From assembly GCA_965220185.1 (NCBI GenBank), contig OZ244807.1, positions 2,935,983 through 2,999,982 on the forward strand: DNA of 64,000 nt. Reading direction: 5' to 3'. This document shows, one piece after another, positions 42,795-50,559 of the stretch (within the stretch, counting starts at the first letter, position 1; each line of letters starts with the position of its first letter). A program made the translations under genes and the position numbers. This DNA is from Azotimanducus sp965220185 (GTDB lineage Bacteria; Pseudomonadota; Gammaproteobacteria; Pseudomonadales; Azotimanducaceae). A model generated the notes under the pieces. That model was given only the letters and a program-made list of their open reading frames with translations. It searched no databases and had not been told where the DNA came from.

Positions 42795-43241
42795 CTACTC
42801 GGCATAAGTGAAAAAACATAGCTTGCCGCTTTCCACAGGCTGGTAGCCGTAGCGGCAAAAGAGCCGCCATGCGGGCTGATCCTGCTGGCATTCAACGTGT
42901 ATTTCGGTCGCGCCGCGAGATTCAGCAACGCCTGTCGCATGGCCGATGAGATAGTATCCGAGACCTTCGCGGCGCGCCGATTCCCTGACGGCAAGCCGCA
43001 AAATCCGCCACACGCATGATTCTCCCTTTGGTTCTTCGAGCAAGTAGCCGCCAAGAATCTCATCGCCTTGCTTGGCGATGCGCATCAGTCGCGTGATGTC
43101 TTCAGTGCAGGGTGCGAGGCAGAGCAGTTGCCAAGGGATTTCTAGCGGGCGCGGGCGAACGATTTTCACGAATACGGTGCGTTGCAGAAGTTCAGCATTA
43201 TGACAAGGGATAATAGGGGGCTTATCACTGATCGCGAGCAT
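42795..43241 (-). CDS. GNAT-family N-acetyltransferase
   Basis: Acetyl-CoA-binding fold with RLAVRESARREGLGYYLIGHA (motif A; the key part is RREGLGYYLIG) and a C-terminal WRLFCRYGYQPVE. 148 residues from ATG 43241; a GTG at 43169 is an alternative start with less of an N-terminal tail. It ends 2 bp before the response regulator start, so the two share an operon. Substrate unknown. Confidence 0.8.
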   Translation of the reverse strand: MLAISDKPPIIPCHNAELLQRTVFVKIVRPRPLEIPWQLLCLAPCTEDITRLMRIAKQGDEILGGYLLEEPKGESCVWRILRLAVRESARREGLGYYLIGHATGVAESRGATEIHVECQQDQPAWRLFCRYGYQPVESGKLCFFTYAE

Positions 43242-43246
43242 CCATC

Positions 43247-44167
43247 ATGCCAGAAGAAACCTACCAGCCGCCGAAGGTGTGGACTTGGGATCCTGATAAG
43301 CCGCAGGCATTCGGCAACATCAATCGCCCAACGGCCGGCGCCCGATTTGAGAAGGCGTTACCAGTCGGCAAGCATCCGCTGCAGCTCTATTCGCTGGCAA
43401 CGCCGAACGGCGTCAAGGTCACAGTCATGCTTGAAGAGCTGCTCGCCAAAGGACATTCTGGCGCAGAGTACGACGCGTGGTTGATCAACATCGGCGAAGG
43501 TGCGCAGTTTGGCAGCGGCTTCGTCGATGCCAACCCCAACTCAAAGATCCCAGCGCTCGTTGACCGAAGCGGCGAGCCAACCGTTCGCGTCTTTGAATCA
43601 GGCGCCATCCTGCTCCATCTGGCGGAAAAGTTCGATGAGTTCATTCCGCGAGGCGATGCCCGCGCCGAGTGCCTGTCCTGGCTCTTTTGGCAGATGGGCA
43701 GCACACCGCTGCTTGGCGGTGGATTCGGCCACTTCTACGCCTATGCGCCCATCAAGATCGAATACGCTATTGATCGCTACACCATGGAGGTGAAGCGGCA
43801 ACTCGACCTGCTCGACAAGAACTTTGCTTCTCGAGAGTATGTCTGCGGCGACGAGTACACTATCGCGGACATGGCTATCTGGCCTTGGTTTGCGGGCCTC
43901 GCGCGCAATCTCGCGTATCAGGCCGCGGAGTTCCTACAGGTGCACACCTACGCCAACGTGAATCGCTGGGTCGAGGCCGTCGGCGAACGGCCCGCCGTTA
44001 GACGCGGTCAAATGGTGAACCGGCCATTTGGCGACAAATCCGAGCAGCTGCTTGAGCGGCACGATGCCAGCGACTTTGAATTGCGGACGCAGGATATTCT
44101 TGATCCGGATGACGGAGCACTGGCTAACGCACAAGGCGCAACCGCGGCCGTTGCGAGAACAGATTGA
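43247..44167 (+). CDS. yghU: Glutathione S-transferase-like disulfide-bond reductase YghU
   Basis: GST-fold protein active on organic hydroperoxides and disulfides. It opens with TYQPPKVWTWD, has the thioredoxin-fold TPNGVKVTVMLEEL and ANPNSKIPALVD (about residue 95), and FESGAILLHLAEK; the C-terminal helical domain follows. 306 residues, slightly longer tail than E. coli YghU. Divergent from the GNAT gene; last 44 bp overlap the convergent hypothetical gene. Confidence 0.9.
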   Translation: MPEETYQPPKVWTWDPDKPQAFGNINRPTAGARFEKALPVGKHPLQLYSLATPNGVKVTVMLEELLAKGHSGAEYDAWLINIGEGAQFGSGFVDANPNSKIPALVDRSGEPTVRVFESGAILLHLAEKFDEFIPRGDARAECLSWLFWQMGSTPLLGGGFGHFYAYAPIKIEYAIDRYTMEVKRQLDLLDKNFASREYVCGDEYTIADMAIWPWFAGLARNLAYQAAEFLQVHTYANVNRWVEAVGERPAVRRGQMVNRPFGDKSEQLLERHDASDFELRTQDILDPDDGALANAQGATAAVARTD

Positions 44168-44594
44168 TGACCTTGGCCCGCATCGGCGGTGCGAGGCTCG
44201 TCTGGAATCGCCTAGTGAGCACGGGCGCGACGAGATCATAGGCATTCCACGCATCGAGGTCTGCGTAAGGGTATGCCGGGTCTAGCCCGAGCGTGCCAGC
44301 ATAGTCGTCAAGATAGTCCTCATAGTAGGCATCGACGAAGCGGCGACCGGCTTCCGAAAGGAAGCTCGTGTCGAGTCGGCCCGACGCCATGCGCACAAAG
44401 AGCTCGCTGCCATCGAGTTCGCGCACCCGCGTCCTTAGGATAACGTCGGCATGCTGTCGCTTGCAGGCTTGCGAAAGCAGGTCGTGGTTCGCGCACCAGG
44501 CGAGAAACAAACCCATGTGCATAGCAGCGCGGTCGGGCGCACCAGCCTTTTCGAGGTGCGCGGCGAGATCGTCAATGATCCGGCTATCAGGCAT
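44124..44594 (-). CDS. Hypothetical protein, possibly DUF7832-like
   Basis: 156 residues, soluble and helical, with AAMHMGLFLAWCANHDLLS and a Tyr/Asp-rich C-terminal part (YYEDYLDDYAG). That pattern recalls the DUF7832 family of unknown function, but I am not certain. ATG 44594 overlaps the end of the cystathionine synthase gene by 8 bp, so it is co-translated with it. An upstream ATG at 44612 is possible. Confidence 0.65.
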   Translation of the reverse strand: MPDSRIIDDLAAHLEKAGAPDRAAMHMGLFLAWCANHDLLSQACKRQHADVILRTRVRELDGSELFVRMASGRLDTSFLSEAGRRFVDAYYEDYLDDYAGTLGLDPAYPYADLDAWNAYDLVAPVLTRRFQTSLAPPMRAKVINLFSQRPRLRLVR

Positions 44595-45747
44595 GTGCAA
44601 GCGCTTGATCAAGGTCGTTCTTCAGGTCATCCACATCCTCAATGCCAACGCTCACGCGAATCAATGAGTCAGTCAGGCCGGCGGCCTCGCGCATGGCCTG
44701 TGGCATGCTCGCATGAGTCATCAGGGCAGGATGTTCGATCAAGGACTCGACACCGCCAAGGCTCTCGGCGAGCGTGAAGACCTCTGTCGCCTGCAACACT
44801 CGGCGCGCTGCGTCGAGGCCGCCCTTGATGTCAAACGACAGCATGCCGCCGAAGCCTGACATTTGCCGCTTGGCAAGTGCATGCTGCGGATGTGAAGGCA
44901 GACCTGGGTAATACACACGCTGCACCTTGTCGTGCTCGCTCAGGAACTCCGCCAACGACCGCGCATTTTGCTCATGGGCCTTCATGCGAACGTCTAGTGT
45001 CTTCAAGCTACGCAGGCTGAGCCAGGCATCAAAGGTTGCTTGGATGATGCCGAGCGCATTGGAGATATAGGCGAGCCGCTCGCCAAGGGCGTCATCGTCA
45101 GTCACCATGACGCCTGCGACGAGGTCGCTGTGGCCACCGAGATATTTGGTGGTCGAATGCACCACCAAGTCGGCGCCGAGTTCGATTGGACGCTGGAACG
45201 CTGGGCTTAAGAAGGTGTTGTCCACCGCGAGCAACGCCTGGTGCGCGTGCGCAATTTCGGCTGCAGCGGTGATGTCGATAATCTTCGTCAAGGGGTTCGA
45301 AGGCGTCTCCACCCACACCATGCGCGTGTTCTTCTGCATCGCACCTCGCAGATTGTCGATATTCGTCATATCGACATAGGAGAACTGAATGCCGAAGGCC
45401 GTGAATAGTTCATCAAAGAGGCGCACGGTGCCGCCATAGAGGTCATCGCAGGCAATCACATGGTCGCCTGCTTTCAGCAGGAACATGGCAGTGCCAGTGG
45501 CAAGATTGCCGGATGCGGTCGCAAACCCATAGCGAGCGCCTTCAAGATTGGCGATGCACGCTTCAAAGGCGGCGCGCGTGGGATTGCCGCAGCGAGAATA
45601 CTCATAACCCGTGTGTTCTCCGGGAGCCGCCTGCTCATAGGTTGAAGTCAGAAAGAGCGGTGTGATGACAGCCCCTGTGGCCTCATCGTGGTATTGGCCA
45701 GCATGAATTGAACGGGTGCGGAAGCCTCGTGGGTCGGTGGGCGGCAT
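44587..45747 (-). CDS. metB: Cystathionine gamma-synthase/lyase family PLP enzyme
   Basis: Transsulfuration enzyme. The PLP Lys is in HSTTKYLGGHSD (about residue 196), preceded by FLTSTYEQAAPG and YEYSRCGNPTR, with the C-terminal SLGGVESLIEHPALMTH. 386 residues, full. Synthase versus lyase cannot be separated by sequence alone; gene symbol is the usual choice. ATG 45747 has no strong ribosome site. Downstream gene overlaps by 8 bp. Confidence 0.88.
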   Translation of the reverse strand: MPPTDPRGFRTRSIHAGQYHDEATGAVITPLFLTSTYEQAAPGEHTGYEYSRCGNPTRAAFEACIANLEGARYGFATASGNLATGTAMFLLKAGDHVIACDDLYGGTVRLFDELFTAFGIQFSYVDMTNIDNLRGAMQKNTRMVWVETPSNPLTKIIDITAAAEIAHAHQALLAVDNTFLSPAFQRPIELGADLVVHSTTKYLGGHSDLVAGVMVTDDDALGERLAYISNALGIIQATFDAWLSLRSLKTLDVRMKAHEQNARSLAEFLSEHDKVQRVYYPGLPSHPQHALAKRQMSGFGGMLSFDIKGGLDAARRVLQATEVFTLAESLGGVESLIEHPALMTHASMPQAMREAAGLTDSLIRVSVGIEDVDDLKNDLDQALAHA

Positions 45748-45941
45748 CGGGCGGAACAGGTTCGGAATCGGACAGTTCAGTATTGTAGTATTGTTTTGCT
45801 TGCACGCCTGTGGATTGGCTCGACGGGTCAGAATCGCACATAGATTCGCGGCAATTTCCTACAATGAACTCGTTGCTTCTCGCGGAGATTCAATGTAGGT
45901 TGGTTTGCATCCAACAACGTTCTTCCGAAAGGCGTATAGTC

Positions 45942-46565
45942 ATGATCAAGCCAAACTTAAACGAATATCAGGAAATGGCGACGGATCTTGCAATAAGTGG
46001 CTTTTCCCCGCAGCAGACGCAGGGGCTTGTTCGCTTGCTTGATCAGGTATTCACTCGACAAGAGGCGGCGAACGAACGAATTGTTCACGAATTGAAACAA
46101 TCCCAGAGAGAGTTCCGCGAAGAAATCCACGGGGACATGGGCGAGTTACGTAAGGAATTCCGCGAAGACATGGGCGAGTTACGTAAGGAATTCCGCGAAG
46201 ATATGGTCGAGTTACGCGGGGAATTTCGCGAAGACATGGTCGAGTTACGTAGGGAGTTCCGTGAGGACATGGGCGAGTTACGTAGGGAGTTCCGTGAGGA
46301 TATGGGCAAGTTCCGTGAGGAATTCCGCGAGGACATGGTCGAGTTACGCAAAGAATCCCGTGAGGACATGGGCAAGTTCCACGGGCAGTTCCGCGAAGAC
46401 ATGGGCGAGTTCCGCGTGGAAGTCCGCGGTGACATGAGCGAACTTCGCGGCGACATGAGACACCTGCGAACCGAACTCGTGGAAATTCGGCGCTGGACAA
46501 TCATGACGCTGACTGCGGTCGTCCTACTCGTGCTTGGTTCCGTGTTCGGTGCCGTAACTTCGTGA
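45942..46565 (+). CDS. Hendecad-repeat coiled-coil protein with C-terminal membrane helix
   Basis: Unknown function. N-terminal 55 residues resemble a DUF1640-like helical head (LAISGFSPQQTQGLVRLL); then ten near-identical 11-residue repeats of type ELRKEFREDMG (about residues 65-174) forming a right-handed coiled-coil or long helix; then one transmembrane helix (about 187-204). The ATG at 45942 has GAAAGG upstream. The repeats are highly similar at DNA level, so number probably varies between strains. Similar plan to the 1826 gene. Confidence 0.75.
   Translation: MIKPNLNEYQEMATDLAISGFSPQQTQGLVRLLDQVFTRQEAANERIVHELKQSQREFREEIHGDMGELRKEFREDMGELRKEFREDMVELRGEFREDMVELRREFREDMGELRREFREDMGKFREEFREDMVELRKESREDMGKFHGQFREDMGEFRVEVRGDMSELRGDMRHLRTELVEIRRWTIMTLTAVVLLVLGSVFGAVTS
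46134..46463. repeat. Ten 33-bp tandem repeats
   Basis: Units start at 46134, 46167, 46200 and every 33 bases to 46431. Each encodes eleven residues in frame. The first copies are the most alike and later ones drift. Confidence 0.92.
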
Positions 46566-46581
46566 GTTCGATGCGGCGCCC

Positions 46582-47217
46582 CTACGACTCAGGCTGCGAC
46601 ACATATCTTAAGTAGGGTTTCTCGGCCCGCCAGCCATCCGGGAATTTTGCCTTGGCGTCCTCATCGGAAATCGAAGGCACAATGATGACCTCTTCGCCAT
46701 GCTGCCAATTGACTGGCGTCGCCACACTATGCACGGCGGTAAGTTGCAATGAGTCAATGGTGCGCAGAATTTCTTCGAAGTTGCGTCCGGTGCTCGCCGG
46801 ATAGGTAATCGACAGCTTGATCTTCTTGTCCGGGCCAATCACAAACACCGAACGCACCGTGAGGGTGTCATTGGCATTCGGATGGATCATGTCGTAGAGG
46901 CTCGCAACGGTACGGTTCTCATCGCCAATGAGCGGGAAATTGAGATCCACGCCTTGCGTATCGGTGATGTCCTGCGACCATTTGACGTGGTCAGCGACCG
47001 GGTCCACCGACAGACCGAGCACCTTGACATTGCGCTTTTCGAATTCAGCCTTGAGTTTGGCCACTTCGCCGAGTTCAGTGGTGCACACCGGCGTGAAGTC
47101 CTTGGGGTGCGAGAACAGCACACCCCATCCGTCGCCGAGATAGTCGTGCAGCGTGATGGTGCCTTCCGTGGTATCTGCAGTGAAGTTGGGCGCTTCGTCG
47201 CCAAGCTGAAGTGACAT
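46582..47217 (-). CDS. 1-Cys peroxiredoxin (Prx6 type)
   Basis: Reduces peroxides. Peroxidatic Cys in HPKDFTPVCTTELGE (about residue 45); it is the only Cys in the protein. Prx6-type C-terminal domain with TPVNWQHGEEVII and PYLRYVSQP. 211 residues. ATG 47217. An IS481-type element is inserted 67 bp upstream of the start, so part of the original promoter may be lost. Confidence 0.93.
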   Translation of the reverse strand: MSLQLGDEAPNFTADTTEGTITLHDYLGDGWGVLFSHPKDFTPVCTTELGEVAKLKAEFEKRNVKVLGLSVDPVADHVKWSQDITDTQGVDLNFPLIGDENRTVASLYDMIHPNANDTLTVRSVFVIGPDKKIKLSITYPASTGRNFEEILRTIDSLQLTAVHSVATPVNWQHGEEVIIVPSISDEDAKAKFPDGWRAEKPYLRYVSQPES

Positions 47218-47284
47218 GGGATTTTTCCGGTTGAAGGTAAAATGAGCGCGTATTCTTCACTACTTTCGCATATAACGCAAGTGC

Positions 47285-48526
47285 TGTAGGGGCTCAGGAC
47301 ATTTCGGAATTTTCGGCTGTCGGTTCGGACATGTTTTCAAGGTGGACAAGATACTCGTTGGGCGTTCGGCAGTCCAGCGCGGTGTGTGGGCGCTGGTAGT
47401 TGTGGAAGAACTCGTGCCCGGCGAGCCTTGGGGCGACGTCGGCGACGGTGAGCGGGCCGTCGTACCGGTTCCAGAACTCGATGCGGGCGGAGCGGTTGGC
47501 GCGCTCGACGCAGCCGTTCCACTGCGGGCGGCGCGGCGGCAGGACGTGGAGGGGGATGTCGAGCGCCTCGCAGGCGCGCTCGAAGTCGGCCATGAACTCG
47601 GAGCCGCCGTCGACCTGGATGGATTGGACGGGGAACGGCATGGCGTCGGCCATGGCGTGGAGGAAGCGCCTGGCGTTGCCGGCGGTGGCGCGGGAGAAGA
47701 CGCGGGAGGCGGCGAACCTGGAGACCGGGCAGACGGCGCGGAACTCCTTGAGGGACTGGCCGTCGCGGCTGTAGGTCATGTGGTCGACCTGGATCATCTG
47801 GCCGGGGGCCTTGGCCCTGTCGCCGTAGGTCCAGCGCCGCGCCCAGGCGCCGTCGAAGTCGCGGCGCCGCTTCGGCCTTGCGCGGCCCTCGCAGAAGGCC
47901 GCGGGCCTGATGCGGCCGTCGGCGACGGCCTTGGCGAGGATGCGCCCGACGGTGGAGACCGACAGGCCGACGCCGCGGCGGTCGAGCATGGCCTTGAGCC
48001 GGGCCTTGCCCATGTAGGGGTGTTCGGCCCGCAGTTCGAGCACGGCGCGGTCGTCGGCGTCTGTCCAGCGCCGGCGGCGGACGCTTCGCGGGCGGGTGCT
48101 CTTCGGCGCGAGGGCCTTGAGGCCGCCGTCGCGGAAGGCGCGCCGCCAGTCGTAGTAGGTGCTGCTGGCGAGGCCGATGGCCTCCAGGGCGTCGCCGCGG
48201 CGCATGCCGCCGGCGACCATGGTGTCGACCAGCCGGAGCGCGCGGCGTCGCGCCAGGGCGGCCTCGGATTCGGTGTCGTCCACGGGCGGGCGCTTGCAGG
48301 ACGGGGGGCAGGCGTGCAACAGTTGCATGTTCAGGCTCCTTGGTTTGTTGGATAAAACAAGCATGCCTGAGCCGGCGGCGTGGCGCCGTGCGCCGCGCCG
48401 CCGGGCCATGAACTCCGGTCGCCTCCGGCTCCCTGCGTTCATGGCCCGGCGCCCCTCCCCCTTCGGTCAGCTCATGAGCCTAATTCCTCGGGGAGGAAAG
48501 TTCCGGAATGTATCTGAGCCCGAACA
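47285..48526. mobile_element. IS481-family insertion sequence, complete
   Basis: 1242 bp bounded by imperfect terminal inverted repeats of about 30 bp (47285-47314 and about 48497-48526, both starting TGT and sharing GGGCTCAG and CGGAA) and by the 4-bp direct repeat GTGC (47281-47284 and 48527-48530). GC is clearly higher than in the flanks. Contains one intact transposase on the minus strand. The few differences between the ends suggest a functional, not very old copy. Confidence 0.88.
47294..48328 (-). CDS. IS481-family transposase
   Basis: DDE integrase-type transposase. N-terminal helix-turn-helix (about residues 30-85, DALEAIGLASSTYYDWRRAF), then rve core with first Asp in QMIQVDHMTYS, second in IQVDGGSEFMADF and Glu in WNGCVERANRSARIEFW; the C-terminus has YNYQRPHTAL-type NYQRPHTALDCRTPNEYL. 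The ATG at 48328 has AAGGAG 8 bases upstream. 344 residues, no frameshift. Confidence 0.92.
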   Translation of the reverse strand: MQLLHACPPSCKRPPVDDTESEAALARRRALRLVDTMVAGGMRRGDALEAIGLASSTYYDWRRAFRDGGLKALAPKSTRPRSVRRRRWTDADDRAVLELRAEHPYMGKARLKAMLDRRGVGLSVSTVGRILAKAVADGRIRPAAFCEGRARPKRRRDFDGAWARRWTYGDRAKAPGQMIQVDHMTYSRDGQSLKEFRAVCPVSRFAASRVFSRATAGNARRFLHAMADAMPFPVQSIQVDGGSEFMADFERACEALDIPLHVLPPRRPQWNGCVERANRSARIEFWNRYDGPLTVADVAPRLAGHEFFHNYQRPHTALDCRTPNEYLVHLENMSEPTAENSEMS

Positions 48527-48587
48527 GTGCCGTATGAATTCAGATGCTTATTCCAATATGTTATTAAAATCACAGTGAGTCACGGTC

Positions 48588-49103
48588 ATGCCGAGCGCCT
48601 ATATCACCCCGACCGGGCAAAAGATTCTCACCGCGGAACTCAAGTGGCTGTGGAAGCACAAGCGCCCCTATGCGACGCGCAAAGTGAAAGAGGCCGCCGC
48701 GTTGGGCGACCGATCTGAGAACGCCGACTACCATTACAACAAGCGCCTGTTGCGAGAGATCGACCGACGCATCGCCTATCTTTCCAAGCGCCTTGATGTG
48801 CTACAAGTCATCAATCGGGCACCCAAGGATAAAGACCGCGTATTTTTTGGCGCTTGGATCGACATCGAGCTTGATGGGACGGTCAACACCTACCGCATCG
48901 TCGGCCCGGACGAAATTGACTTCGCGCCGCATTACATCAGCATCGATGCGCCGCTGGCATGCGCAGCACTTGGAAAGCACTGCGGAGACCACACTCGATT
49001 CGGACGCATAGCCGCGATCAGATATGACGCTGCTGGCGATGATACATCACTTAATATAGAGGCTTTGGTAAAGCGCTTTCAGCATTTCCCAATGCAACTT
49101 TAA
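48588..49103 (+). CDS. greB: Transcription elongation factor GreB
   Basis: Stimulates cleavage of backtracked RNA by RNA polymerase. N-terminal coiled coil with the basic patch and the acidic tip residues in LGDRSENADYHYNKRLLREIDRR (key part DRSENADY); then IDIELDG and YRIVGPDEIDFAPHYISIDAPLA of the FKBP-like domain. The end is unusual: after GKHCGD the expected segment with a TPxG turn seems missing and a 25-residue tail follows. 171 residues. No strong ribosome site before ATG 48588. Confidence 0.9.
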   Translation: MPSAYITPTGQKILTAELKWLWKHKRPYATRKVKEAAALGDRSENADYHYNKRLLREIDRRIAYLSKRLDVLQVINRAPKDKDRVFFGAWIDIELDGTVNTYRIVGPDEIDFAPHYISIDAPLACAALGKHCGDHTRFGRIAAIRYDAAGDDTSLNIEALVKRFQHFPMQL

Positions 49104-49128
49104 TAAAGTTTGATTGAGCATAATTCAA

Positions 49129-49722
49129 ATGACCGAAGGCGAGCGCGATAAAGGCTTTGAAGACGAGGACTTGATGGCGGCAATCTGCCGTGGAGACAAG
49201 AACGCCCTCGATACGCTCATGGCGCGGCACATGCGCACTATCTACGCGTTCGCGCTGAGTCTGTGCCGAAATCCTGAGGATGCCAAGGACCTGACGCAAG
49301 AGACCTTTGTGCGCTGCTTCACCAAAGCGCACACCTTCAAGCCAGGTCGAGTCAAGGTCACAACCTGGCTGCATGTCTTGACGCGCAATCTCGCCATTGA
49401 TTCATTCCGGAAACACAGGTGGATGCTGGAGAGCGACGTACAGGATTTTACCGCTCGTCTTGACAACCTTGCCGCTGATGACAGTCAGTCGCCCGAGTCG
49501 GTGCTTGGCCTCAGAGATTGCGAAAATCGGTTGAGAGCTTGTTTGGACGACCTTCCAGAACGTCAACGAACCGCGCTCTTGCTCTGCTACTATCATGGCT
49601 TTTCTAATCGCGAGGCGGCGATTGTTCTCGGTGTCTCCTTGGACGCCTTGGTATCACTGCTCGCGCGCGCACGTCGCACACTAAAGGCAGCACTCAAACC
49701 AGAAGCCGGGAGGGACGTATGA
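49129..49722 (+). CDS. ECF sigma factor
   Basis: Group 4 sigma70. Region 2 with DAKDLTQETFVRCFTKAHTF (about residues 55-75) and KVTTWLHVLTRNLAIDSFR; region 4 with LPERQRTALLLCYYHGFSNREAA and a HTH. 197 residues from ATG 49129; a TTG at 49114 is also possible. It overlaps the following gene by ATGA, and the trio sigma/anti-sigma/sensor resembles CnrH-CnrY-CnrX of metal resistance. Confidence 0.92.
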   Translation: MTEGERDKGFEDEDLMAAICRGDKNALDTLMARHMRTIYAFALSLCRNPEDAKDLTQETFVRCFTKAHTFKPGRVKVTTWLHVLTRNLAIDSFRKHRWMLESDVQDFTARLDNLAADDSQSPESVLGLRDCENRLRACLDDLPERQRTALLLCYYHGFSNREAAIVLGVSLDALVSLLARARRTLKAALKPEAGRDV

Positions 49723-50072
49723 ATCCAGATTTGGAAACACAGGAAAATGAGGAGATCTCGCGCCAATTGCGTGCGCTGCCCTCGCCAACACTTGATGCAC
49801 GCACTGAAGCGCGCATGCGCCGTGCGGTGCTAGATCGCATCGACCAAGAGGAAAGCCTCCCTAGCTGGTTGTTCCAGCCCATATGGCGCTCTGTACTTGC
49901 TGCGATCGTGCCCTTCGCGACAGGCTTTGCATTTGGGAAAAGCGACTTTCTCGACGAGGCGCACATGCTCATTGAGCTTGAAGCGCCAATTATGTTGGCA
50001 ACGTCAATCGACACCGCGCACAGCCTACTTGATATTTTCACAACGAAGTCCACGGTGATCAATGTTGAATAG
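49719..50072 (+). CDS. Probable anti-sigma factor
   Basis: 117 residues: charged N-terminal cytosolic part (about residues 1-55, helical, sigma-binding in such proteins), one hydrophobic helix near 60-75 (WRSVLAAIVPFATGFAFG), then a short periplasmic tail. No clear zinc-finger motif. Assigned by its position right after an ECF sigma gene (ATGA overlap) and before a periplasmic sensor. No specific family recognised. Confidence 0.65.
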   Translation: MNPDLETQENEEISRQLRALPSPTLDARTEARMRRAVLDRIDQEESLPSWLFQPIWRSVLAAIVPFATGFAFGKSDFLDEAHMLIELEAPIMLATSIDTAHSLLDIFTTKSTVINVE

Positions 50073-50559
50073 CATGCGCATCAAATGGCTGGTGGTAGCG
50101 CTTCTTGTGTCGCTGTGCCTGAATCTGTTCGCGGCTGGGTTCTATGTTGGTCGTGGTAGCGGCGAGCCTCGCGGTGATCTTGTCGTGCCGCCGCACACCA
50201 TTGCCTTGCACGCGCTGCCAGAGCATCGTGCGCGCGATCTCCTGTCGCACTTCAGTGAGTCCATTCACCCGGTCAGGCAAGATATGTCACGCATGCGCAC
50301 GGCGCGCGGCGAACTGCATCGATTGCTGGTGTCAGATCCGTTCGATCACGAAGCCTTCGCGCTCACGCTCGACGAGCTGACCGCAGGCGTCGCGAGTGTG
50401 CACGGGCACACCAATTCCTCGTTCGTAAAGATCACGATGCACATGACACCTGTCGAGCGACGCATGGTTGCAAGTTATATTGAAAGCCCGAATTCATTTC
50501 GGTCGAGCATGCCCGTGTGGCTTGCTCAGGACATCGAACGGCGATCAGACCTTCCCTAG
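50062..50559 (+). CDS. Periplasmic heavy-metal-sensor-like protein (CnrX/Spy-like)
   Basis: N-terminal membrane anchor (residues 8-27), then a helical hairpin periplasmic domain with Met/His-rich helices (HFSESIHPVRQDMSRMRTARGEL and ITMHMTPVERRMV) as in the CnrX/ZraP/Spy group. ATG 50062 overlaps the anti-sigma gene by 11 bp. Probably transmits metal or envelope stress to the anti-sigma factor. Which metal is unknown. Confidence 0.75.
   Translation: MLNSMRIKWLVVALLVSLCLNLFAAGFYVGRGSGEPRGDLVVPPHTIALHALPEHRARDLLSHFSESIHPVRQDMSRMRTARGELHRLLVSDPFDHEAFALTLDELTAGVASVHGHTNSSFVKITMHMTPVERRMVASYIESPNSFRSSMPVWLAQDIERRSDLP

Noticed and set aside
47342..48355. 337-codon ORF opposite the transposase
   Set aside because: Shadow of a GC-rich gene: low-complexity Gly/Ala/Val sequence with no family features.
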